From JBBRMG01 sp038230955 (GTDB taxonomy: Bacteria > Patescibacteriota > Doudnabacteria > UBA920): a stretch of DNA of 7,265 nucleotides. The position numbers and the translations under genes are program-made. Location of the stretch: contig JBBRMG010000033.1 of NCBI GenBank assembly GCA_038230955.1, positions 1 through 7,265 of the forward strand. Direction: 5' to 3'. The notes under the pieces are model-generated. The model was not told the DNA's origin, made no database searches, and saw only the letters and a list, made by a program, of their open reading frames with translations. This document shows positions 1-4,386 of this stretch, piece by piece. The first letter of the stretch is position 1. Each line of letters begins with the position of its first letter.

Positions 1-132
1 GGCAGCCCCTTTGCTACCATTACCCAGAAACAACTTGACCGGGTGGTGAAGTTAATCAATACCCGGCCGAGGAAGCGCCACCGTTACCGAACTCCAGATG
101 AAGTCTTTAACGAGTGTTGCACTTTGGATTAG
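1..132 (+). CDS. IS30-family transposase, C-terminal 43 residues (5' end outside window)
   Basis: Frame 1 is open from the first base to a TAG at 130-132 and encodes 43 residues. They include INTRPRKRHRYRTPDEVF, which matches the C-terminal signature of IS30-family DDE transposases (typically LNxRPRKxLxxxTPxEVF). These enzymes cut and join DNA at the IS ends. The catalytic D, D and E residues lie upstream of this segment and are not in the window, so activity cannot be assessed. The stop codon sits inside the terminal inverted repeat, as is usual in this family. Confidence 0.85.
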   Translation, partial: GSPFATITQKQLDRVVKLINTRPRKRHRYRTPDEVFNECCTLD

Positions 133-140
133 AATCTAAG
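115..140 (+). repeat. IS30-type right terminal inverted repeat
   Basis: TGTTGC at 115-120 and GAATCTA at 132-138 are separated by 11 bases. This is the same arrangement as the E. coli IS30 end recalled from memory (TGTTGC, 11 bases, GAATCTACA in this orientation). The transposase stop codon lies within it. The left repeat needed to prove the pairing is outside the window. Confidence 0.6.
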
Positions 141-174
141 CGTGGACTAGATAAGTTCTGTCTAGCCATTTAGG

Positions 175-203
175 TTGACTCTAGGTGTACGAACGTATAC
201 CAT
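175..203 (+). promoter_or_regulatory. Predicted dinB promoter
   Basis: A -35 box TTGACT (175-180) and a -10 box TACCAT (198-203) are separated by 17 bp. The predicted transcription start, 7 nt past the -10 box, falls at about 210, which is the A of an in-frame ATG. The promoter lies outside the IS30 end. The -10 match is only 4 of 6; TATACC at 196-201 is an alternative -10 with a 15-bp spacer. Confidence 0.5.
184..201. promoter_or_regulatory. Imperfect 18-bp palindrome over the dinB promoter (candidate operator)
   Basis: GGTGTACGAACGTATACC is an inverted repeat: GGT-g-TACG, centre AA, CGTA-t-ACC. Seven of nine pairs are Watson-Crick, with one G/T pair and the central AA. It covers most of the spacer and overlaps the -10 box, where a repressor would block polymerase. 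dinB genes are often under LexA, but this does not match the Gram-positive (CGAAC-N4-GTTCG) or E. coli (CTGT-N8-ACAG) LexA box. The regulator is therefore unknown. Confidence 0.4.
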
Positions 204-1526
204 ATGAATATGGGCCTGATAGAACACTCTCGTATTATTGCGCACATCGACATGAACAGTTATTTTGCCAGCTGTGAACAGCAGGATAATTTGGCATGGC
301 GAGGTTTGCCTGTGGGGGTCTGTGAGCACTTGGGCGGCATTATTATTGCCGCCAGTGTGGAAGCGAAGCGATGGGGGATAAAAACTGGCACTCCAGTATG
401 GGAAGCCAGGCAACTCTTTCCGAAAATTATTTTAACTAAAACTAACCCGGCGAGGTATCGAAAATATACCGCCCGGTTTTTGAAGGTGTTCGAAGATTAT
501 ACGGACAAAGTGGAAAAGTATAGTATCGATGAAGCATTTTTGGATTTAACCAAATCTTGCGTTATTGAACAGCCAGACGGCAAAGGTGGTTTTGTCGCCG
601 TTGATCCCTGGGTGGAAGCCGCGAGAATTGCCAACGAGATAAAGCTCCGGATGAAAACTGAGGTGGGGGACTGGATTCGCTGTTCCGTTGGTGTGGCCGA
701 TAATAAGTTGCTGGCCAAGATTGGTTCTGACATGAAGAAGCCAGACGGGCTTACTATAATTCGACCAGAGGACCGTGAGTCTATGTATGATAAATTAGAT
801 TTGATAGATATTCCCGGAATTGGTCGACGGATGAAAAGGAATTTGCAGTATTTAGGCATTGGCACTTTAAGGCAGTTGCGGGACTATCCGGTGTCGAAAC
901 TGGTGGCCAAGTTTGGCATCATGGGCCAGCATCTTCACCAGATGGGACAACTGCAAGGCAGTTGGAAAGAACGGTTCGATGTAGTAGAGCCGATTAAGTC
1001 TATTGGCCATATGTACACCATGCCGGCAGAGTATCGCAAACGAGTGTCGCTTGAACCTGTGCTATATAAACTGTCGGAAATGGTCGGTGCGCGGCTGCGC
1101 ATGAATGGACTGGAGGGAAACGTGGTCAGCGTTCATGTTCATGACGCCGAGTATAATTGTGCTGGGAAGTCAGAGCGCTTAGGGTTTTATTTAAACGATG
1201 GCCGCGAACTGTTTTTGGAAGCCATTCGGATGCTTAATGGCATTGGTGGGCCCAATGAAACTTGGCGCAAAGCACCGTACTTAATTGGCGTGACGGTGGC
1301 GGGAGTACAAAACCAGGTGGCGCAGCAAAGTTTGTTCGTCAAGGATAAGCACAGCAAACAGTTGGCAGCGGCGTTAGATAGCATTAATACGAAGTACGAT
1401 GACTTTACTGTGGCCCGCGTGCCCGCGTTCTTAGCCCGCGATATTATTCGTGACTCCATTGGTTTTGGTCGCATGAAAGAGTTTAAAACCAGTAGCACGA
1501 GAGGCAGTCACGGCCGGTTTAGCTAG
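204..1526 (+). CDS. dinB: Y-family DNA polymerase (DNA polymerase IV type)
   Basis: Translesion DNA polymerase of the DinB/UmuC family, 440 residues and longer than E. coli Pol IV (351). The palm motif HIDMNSYFASCE holds the first metal-binding Asp (D16) and the steric-gate aromatic (F21). SIDEAFLDL supplies D109 and E110, the second metal-binding pair. CSVGVADNKLLAKIGSDMKK is the palm/thumb signature, and IDIPGIGRR is the helix-hairpin-helix. The little-finger domain follows. QQSLF at 374-378 fits the QxxLF sliding-clamp motif and lies well inside the protein, ahead of a tail of about 60 residues. No Shine-Dalgarno sequence precedes ATG 204 or the in-frame ATG at 210. The promoter position favours 210 as a leaderless start (438 aa). 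The gene starts about 60 bp from the IS30 end and has its own terminator. A UmuC-type label is possible, but the Pol IV motifs fit better. Confidence 0.93.
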   Translation: MNMGLIEHSRIIAHIDMNSYFASCEQQDNLAWRGLPVGVCEHLGGIIIAASVEAKRWGIKTGTPVWEARQLFPKIILTKTNPARYRKYTARFLKVFEDYTDKVEKYSIDEAFLDLTKSCVIEQPDGKGGFVAVDPWVEAARIANEIKLRMKTEVGDWIRCSVGVADNKLLAKIGSDMKKPDGLTIIRPEDRESMYDKLDLIDIPGIGRRMKRNLQYLGIGTLRQLRDYPVSKLVAKFGIMGQHLHQMGQLQGSWKERFDVVEPIKSIGHMYTMPAEYRKRVSLEPVLYKLSEMVGARLRMNGLEGNVVSVHVHDAEYNCAGKSERLGFYLNDGRELFLEAIRMLNGIGGPNETWRKAPYLIGVTVAGVQNQVAQQSLFVKDKHSKQLAAALDSINTKYDDFTVARVPAFLARDIIRDSIGFGRMKEFKTSSTRGSHGRFS

Positions 1527-1531
1527 GTCTA

Positions 1532-1560
1532 CTGGGTGCTCTGGGCCCAGATGATTTTTT
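1532..1560 (+). terminator. Rho-independent terminator of dinB
   Basis: CTGGGT (1532-1537) pairs with GCCCAG (1545-1550), including one G-U pair, around a 7-nt loop. A run of six T follows at 1555-1560 after four bases. It starts six bases after the dinB stop. An alternative fold is the 12-bp palindrome TCTGGGCCCAGA (1540-1551). The last two T of the run are also the first two bases of the next -35 box. Confidence 0.65.
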
Positions 1561-1587
1561 GACAAACAAATTTATATCATATATGAT
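1559..1587 (+). promoter_or_regulatory. Strong predicted promoter of the HTH-MurA gene
   Basis: A perfect -35 box TTGACA (1559-1564), a 17-bp spacer and a -10 box TATGAT (1582-1587) form a near-consensus housekeeping promoter. Transcription should start near 1594, giving a leader of about 17 nt. That start would cut off most of the AAGGAG at 1590-1595, which also lies 15 nt from the ATG, too far for a normal ribosome binding site. Confidence 0.75.
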
Positions 1588-1591
1588 ATAA
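1572..1591. promoter_or_regulatory. Perfect 20-bp palindrome over the -10 box (candidate autoregulatory operator)
   Basis: TTATATCATATATGATATAA is its own reverse complement over all ten base pairs. It covers the whole -10 box and the second half of the spacer. Many XRE-family dimers bind short palindromes placed like this, and the downstream gene encodes an XRE helix-turn-helix, so self-repression is the simplest reading. The site is AT-rich, which makes chance palindromes more likely than in mixed sequence. Confidence 0.65.
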
Positions 1592-1610
1592 GGAGTATTA
1601 ACTTTATAAT

Positions 1611-3149
1611 ATGGCCAGTAAAAACAACGTACCCCGACAATTAGAAGAGCAAGCAAAAATTGGTAGCTTTATTGCTGAATTACGGGAAGATCGTAGCATG
1701 ACTCAGGTGCAGTTTGCAAAAGCTTTAAAGACGAGCCAAAGTGCGGTCGCCCGTATGGAAAAAGGGGAGCAGAATTTTAGTACCGAAATGCTCAATAAAA
1801 TGTCGCAAGCCTTGCATCACCCTATTGTCACGCTGGCTAATAACTCCACTAGTTTTCGTATTGAAGGCGGCCGGAAGTTATCAGGCACTATTATTACCAA
1901 TACATCAAAAAATGCAGCAGTGTCTTTGTTGTGCGCCTCACTCTTAAATAAAGGGTTGACTGTTCTGCGTAGCGTGCCAAAGATAGAAGAAGTGCATCGC
2001 ATTATTGAAGTGCTCACCAGTATTGGCGTATCTATAAAGTGGGTGGACAGTGATTTGCACATTCAGCCGCCAAAAAAACTGAACTTAGCGGCAATAGACA
2101 AGGAAGCCGCAGTGAAAACTCGAAGTGTATTAATGTTGCTCGGCCCCCTGTCTCATTTGTTCAAGTCATTCAGACTACCCTTGGCAGGTGGATGTAAATT
2201 GGGGGAGCGGACTGTGAGGCCGCATCTTTATGCTTTAGAAAATCTTGGTGTGACAATTAAAACGCATCACGATTATTATGATGTCTCGGCCAAAAAACTG
2301 AAAGCTCGTGAAATAGTGCTGTATGAGTCCGGTGATACAGTGACTGAAAACGCGCTTATGGCGGCCAGTCGTATTAACGGCATTACGGTAATAAAGTTTG
2401 CATCGTCCAATTACATGGTGCAGGATTTATGTCATTTTCTAAAATTGTGCGGTGTAAGAATAGACGGTGTCGGCACGAATACTTTAACGATTCGCGGTAA
2501 ACCGGAAATCAATCAGCGCGTTACCTATACACTTAGCGAAGATCCAATTGAAGCAATGATGTTTTTATCATTGGCGGCCACTACAAAGTCGACCATTACA
2601 ATTAAGCGATGCCCCATTCAATTTCTCGAGCTAGAACTGTTGAAAATGGAAAAGATGGGGTTCAAGTATAAAATGGGGAAGCGGTACAAGAGCCGTAACA
2701 ATTTTACGGATTTAGTGGACATTAAAACATTGCCATCGCGTCTGAAAGCGCTGGAAGAAAAAATTTATTCCCGCCCCTACCCGGGCTTGAACATAGATAA
2801 CTTACCATTCTTTGTTCCCATTGCTACCCAGGCGAAAGGTACTACCCTTATTCATGATTGGGTTTATGAGAACCGAGCAGTTTATTATATGGAGATGAAT
2901 AAGCTGCGAGCTAATCTGCGCCAAGCAGATCCACATCGGGTGTACATAGACGGCCCCACGGAATTGCGAGCGGCCGACATTGACTGCCCGCCAGCATTGC
3001 GCCCGGCAGCAATTATTCTTATTGGAATGCTCGCCGCCAAAGGCACTTCAGTGTTGCGCAATGTTTATTCTATAAATCGCGGTTACGAAGATTTAGTAAC
3101 CCGTCTCCAAGGACTCGGTGCAAAGATTGAAACTCTGTACGGGATTTAA
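1611..3149 (+). CDS. XRE-type HTH domain fused to a MurA-like enolpyruvyl transferase
   Basis: A 512-residue fusion. Residues 16-72 form an XRE/Cro helix-turn-helix (SMTQVQFAKALKTSQSAVAR, then a second conserved helix). Residues 82-512 align by eye with MurA, which transfers enolpyruvate from PEP to UDP-GlcNAc in the first committed step of peptidoglycan synthesis. E. coli MurA equivalents kept: K22/N23 (K100/N101, TSKNAA), R91 (R171), the PEP-binding Cys115 (C195, AGGCKLGER), R120 (R200), D305 (D396), R331 (R422), R371 (R464) and R397 (R490). Several UDP-GlcNAc-side positions differ, and D369 is Ala (A462). ATG 1611 is the first start after an in-frame TAA at 1599. The gene has a strong promoter with a palindrome on the -10 box. 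It may be an autoregulated enzyme, or a regulator that senses a cell-wall metabolite. Fusion and family are clear; catalytic activity is uncertain. Confidence 0.9.
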   Translation: MASKNNVPRQLEEQAKIGSFIAELREDRSMTQVQFAKALKTSQSAVARMEKGEQNFSTEMLNKMSQALHHPIVTLANNSTSFRIEGGRKLSGTIITNTSKNAAVSLLCASLLNKGLTVLRSVPKIEEVHRIIEVLTSIGVSIKWVDSDLHIQPPKKLNLAAIDKEAAVKTRSVLMLLGPLSHLFKSFRLPLAGGCKLGERTVRPHLYALENLGVTIKTHHDYYDVSAKKLKAREIVLYESGDTVTENALMAASRINGITVIKFASSNYMVQDLCHFLKLCGVRIDGVGTNTLTIRGKPEINQRVTYTLSEDPIEAMMFLSLAATTKSTITIKRCPIQFLELELLKMEKMGFKYKMGKRYKSRNNFTDLVDIKTLPSRLKALEEKIYSRPYPGLNIDNLPFFVPIATQAKGTTLIHDWVYENRAVYYMEMNKLRANLRQADPHRVYIDGPTELRAADIDCPPALRPAAIILIGMLAAKGTSVLRNVYSINRGYEDLVTRLQGLGAKIETLYGI

Positions 3150-3170
3150 AAGTATGTTTGATAATGTATA

Positions 3171-3220
3171 GATAAAAAAATAGCCGGGCGAAAGATTGTT
3201 GTCTCTCGTCCGGGGTTGGT
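3171..3220. terminator. Terminator between convergent genes, strongest for the minus strand
   Basis: CCGGGCGA (3184-3191) pairs with TCGTCCGG (3206-3213) with one G-U pair. After an A/C mismatch the stem gains three more pairs (3193-3195 with 3202-3204), closing on a 6-nt loop. On the minus strand it is followed by TATTTTTTT (3181-3173 region), a good rho-independent signal for the 161-aa gene. On the plus strand the tail is only GGTTGGTTTT, so it would be a weaker stop for the HTH-MurA gene. Confidence 0.7.
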
Positions 3221-3251
3221 TTTAATCAGCTGCATACAGCTGGAATTAAAA
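3220..3251. other. Second hairpin overlapping the stop codon of the minus-strand gene
   Basis: TTTTAAT (3220-3226) pairs with ATTAAAA (3245-3251), and CAGCTG (3227-3232) pairs with CAGCTG (3237-3242) around the loop CATA. A GA bulge on one side separates the two stems. On the minus strand it contains the TAA stop (3248-3246) and ends in AAAA rather than T. It may help terminate plus-strand transcripts or protect the mRNA 3' end; its role is not known. Confidence 0.45.
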
Positions 3252-3731
3252 CGGCGGCAAATCCATTTTTCGCGGTCTATTGGCTGGCTCGTCAAACAGA
3301 TCTTTGATCAGTTGAGGAGCTGCTATTTCCGTTACCCATACAGTGCGGTCTGATCCCTCAGGCGGTAGATTGTCAATAATATCTAACCCGTAACCATCGA
3401 GTATGCTGGTGTGCCAAGCAATAATCTTGTCTTTCCGAATTCTGAGTCCAATAGTTATGGGCTCATCGTAGGGGTTAACAGTAATACCGCGTTGTCGCCG
3501 GTTGAAGTTAATGGCACCGGCTAATTGCCGTTCCAGCGGATTGTCTGGATTATATCGAAGTGGTCGAGTGCGATTTGTCTCGACATACGTCCTTTGCTCC
3601 GCTGCATGAGCCTTTTCGCCTGCTGGTCCAAGCCAGAAAATGCAGACTACTAACGTGCCTGTTATGGCCATAATCGTCACCGATAAAAAAATAGCGAACT
3701 TTTTAGTGCTAAGTGTTGTTTCTTCTTTCAT
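3246..3731 (-). CDS. Unrecognised membrane-anchored or exported protein, 161 aa
   Basis: I do not recognise this protein. A short N-terminus with two lysines (KK) leads into one hydrophobic segment at about residues 10-35, followed by GEKAHAAEQR. AHA-AE resembles a signal peptidase I site, so the product could be secreted or stay anchored. The remaining 115 or so residues are polar and rich in Arg, Asp and Pro, with a predicted beta-rich centre (ITIGLRIRKDKIIAWHTSIL) and the tail DLPPF. There is no Cys outside the hydrophobic segment. Start choice: the upper in-frame ATG at 3737 lies one base from AGGAG, while the ATG at 3731 has it 7 nt away, so 3731 is preferred. The gene follows the 55-aa gene by 27 nt, probably in one transcript, and ends at a strong terminator. 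Confidence 0.75.
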   Translation of the reverse strand: MKEETTLSTKKFAIFLSVTIMAITGTLVVCIFWLGPAGEKAHAAEQRTYVETNRTRPLRYNPDNPLERQLAGAINFNRRQRGITVNPYDEPITIGLRIRKDKIIAWHTSILDGYGLDIIDNLPPEGSDRTVWVTEIAAPQLIKDLFDEPANRPRKMDLPPF

Positions 3732-3738
3732 GTCCATT

Positions 3739-3743
3739 CTCCT
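3739..3743 (-). promoter_or_regulatory. Ribosome binding site that fixes the start of the 161-aa gene
   Basis: On the minus strand AGGAG is followed by 7 nt and then the ATG at 3731-3729. The ATG at 3737-3735 would leave only one base of spacing and is very unlikely to be used with this site. Confidence 0.7.
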
Positions 3744-3758
3744 ATAAGACCGGAATGG

Positions 3759-3926
3759 TTACTGGCAATTCTGGTTGATGACAGTAACGTAAGTGAAATC
3801 GTCGCCGGAGTAGTTGTTGTACAAGTACGAGCTACCACAGGCGACAAAAGCAAAAATCCCGAATAAAAACAAAATACTAAAAAATTCAGTGAAACCATTA
3901 GTTTCCTTGAAATCTCGCATATTCAT
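3759..3926 (-). CDS. Small unrecognised membrane protein or lipopeptide, 55 aa
   Basis: An open frame of 55 codons plus TAA. It starts at ATG 3926 with AGGAG (3938-3934 on the minus strand) 7 nt upstream; a second in-frame ATG lies at 3920. Residues 1-14 are charged (MNMRDFKETNGFTE), residues 15-29 are strongly hydrophobic (FFSILFLFGIFAFVA), then come CGSSYLYNNYSGDD and a polar tail ending NQNCQ. FVAC followed by GSS is close to a lipobox, so it may be a lipoprotein with a mature part of about 26 residues, or a single-span membrane protein. It has two cysteines (C30, C54). It lies between a good promoter and the 161-aa gene, which suggests a shared surface role. No homologue is recognised; the case rests on the RBS, promoter and clean signal-like composition. 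Confidence 0.65.
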   Translation of the reverse strand: MNMRDFKETNGFTEFFSILFLFGIFAFVACGSSYLYNNYSGDDFTYVTVINQNCQ

Positions 3927-3947
3927 AGTCAAACTCCTCTTCCAAAT

Positions 3948-3961
3948 TTTTCTGCAGAAAA
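3948..3961. promoter_or_regulatory. Perfect 14-bp palindrome at the minus-strand transcription start
   Basis: TTTTCTGCAGAAAA is fully self-complementary. The predicted minus-strand start is about 3962, so the palindrome occupies roughly +1 to +14 of the leader. It could be an operator for the two-gene unit or fold as a short 5' hairpin with almost no loop; the operator reading is preferred. Confidence 0.4.
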
Positions 3962-3968
3962 CAGCACC

Positions 3969-3997
3969 ATCATACTATATTCGCTCAAAATAATCAA
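3969..3997 (-). promoter_or_regulatory. Promoter of the minus-strand two-gene unit
   Basis: Read on the minus strand, the -35 box is TTGATT (3997-3992), the spacer is 17 bp and the -10 box is TATGAT (3974-3969). Transcription should start near 3962, giving a leader of about 35 nt that contains the AGGAG of the 55-aa gene. Confidence 0.65.
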
Positions 3998-4011
3998 GAT
4001 TAGGCAAGATG

Positions 4012-4020
4012 TGTTATAAT
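4012..4020 (+). promoter_or_regulatory. Extended -10 promoter of the four-gene kinase unit
   Basis: TGTTATAAT combines a perfect -10 box TATAAT (4015-4020) with an upstream TG, the extended -10 form that tolerates a weak -35. The -35 position at a 17-bp spacing (3992-3997) holds AATCAA, which is the -35 of the opposing promoter. Transcription should start near 4027. Confidence 0.6.
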
Positions 4021-4033
4021 AAAAGCAAGTTCA

Positions 4034-4047
4034 GCGCTTTGGAGCGC
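4034..4047 (+). other. Small hairpin in the leader of the 108-aa gene
   Basis: GCGCT (4034-4038) and AGCGC (4043-4047) pair perfectly around the tetraloop TTGG. The hairpin sits a few bases after the predicted transcription start and 12 bases before ATG 4060. It takes up the only purine-rich stretch (GGAG 4041-4044), so no free ribosome binding site is visible. It may stabilise the 5' end or tune translation. Confidence 0.4.
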
Positions 4048-4059
4048 CATTAGTACCAC

Positions 4060-4386
4060 ATGACACCAATATCAAACTACAAAAGGTTCATTACTGAATT
4101 TGTGCGTCGCCACATGGTCATTTTGGGTCCCAATATTGCACGAGATACGGCTTTGGGTGTTACCGGTCTTACCATAGATAGCACAGGTGATGCCACAGAC
4201 ATTACAGGTAGTCCGCCGTTAGTCATGCAGGAATTAATCAATGCCTACATGGACTTGTCGGCTCCGGTTACTCAGCTGGCTTTGTACTCTTTGCTTGATC
4301 AATATCCAGAAGTCAAAGCTGAATATAACCAACCACTGGAGAAAATTCATTTAGTTTGTTCCTTAGCCGATGGAGGAAAAATTTAA
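4060..4386 (+). CDS. Unrecognised 108-aa protein, first gene of the kinase operon
   Basis: I do not recognise this small soluble protein. It starts with a basic helical stretch (NYKRFITEFVRRHMVILGPN). A probable beta-hairpin follows (GLTIDSTGDATDITGSPP), then a longer predicted helical half (LVMQELINAYMDLSAPVTQL, ending near DQYPEVKAEY). It has no signal peptide, membrane span or metal-binding motif; its single Cys is near the C-terminus (LVCSLADGGKI). ATG 4060 is the first possible start, because TAG at 4051-4053 closes the frame upstream. It is preceded by a hairpin rather than a clear ribosome binding site. Its TAA is followed at once by the ATG of the histidine kinase, and the RBS of the kinase lies inside this gene. 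The tight link suggests a partner, adaptor or inhibitor of the kinase, but this is inference from position only. Confidence 0.85.
   Translation: MTPISNYKRFITEFVRRHMVILGPNIARDTALGVTGLTIDSTGDATDITGSPPLVMQELINAYMDLSAPVTQLALYSLLDQYPEVKAEYNQPLEKIHLVCSLADGGKI
4372..4376 (+). promoter_or_regulatory. Ribosome binding site of the histidine kinase inside the 108-aa gene
   Basis: GGAGG lies 10 nt before ATG 4387, within the last codons of the upstream gene. With TAA-ATG directly abutting, the kinase is probably translated by ribosomes that finish the 108-aa protein. Confidence 0.7.

Larger units (their letters stand above)
1..140 (+). mobile_element. Right end of an IS30-family insertion sequence (partial)
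   Basis: The window opens inside an insertion sequence. Its right end is marked by the C-terminus of an IS30-type transposase followed directly by a sequence resembling an IS30 terminal inverted repeat. The left end and most of the transposase lie outside the window, so completeness and target duplication cannot be judged. The outer boundary at about position 140 is inferred from comparison with the remembered end of E. coli IS30. Confidence 0.75.

Noticed and set aside
188..203. Gram-positive LexA (Cheo) box at CGAAC 190-194 before dinB
   Set aside because: Only the left half is present; the bases four further on are ACCAT rather than GTTCG. The real symmetry is the GGTGTACG/CGTATACC palindrome.
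497..865. Minus-strand 122-codon open frame inside dinB
   Set aside because: It lies wholly opposite the strongly conserved polymerase motifs, its translation resembles no protein, and no promoter or ribosome binding site was noted. The other antisense frames inside dinB, HTH-MurA, the kinase, the receiver and the methyltransferase are rejected for the same reason.
1605..1610. TATAAT immediately before ATG 1611 as a -10 box
   Set aside because: Transcription would begin inside the coding sequence, and the matching -35 position (TATGAT) is poor. The TTGACA/TATGAT pair upstream is far better.
3732..3737. ATG at 3737 as start of the 161-aa gene
   Set aside because: It leaves one base between AGGAG and the start codon. 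The ATG two codons later has a 7-nt spacing.
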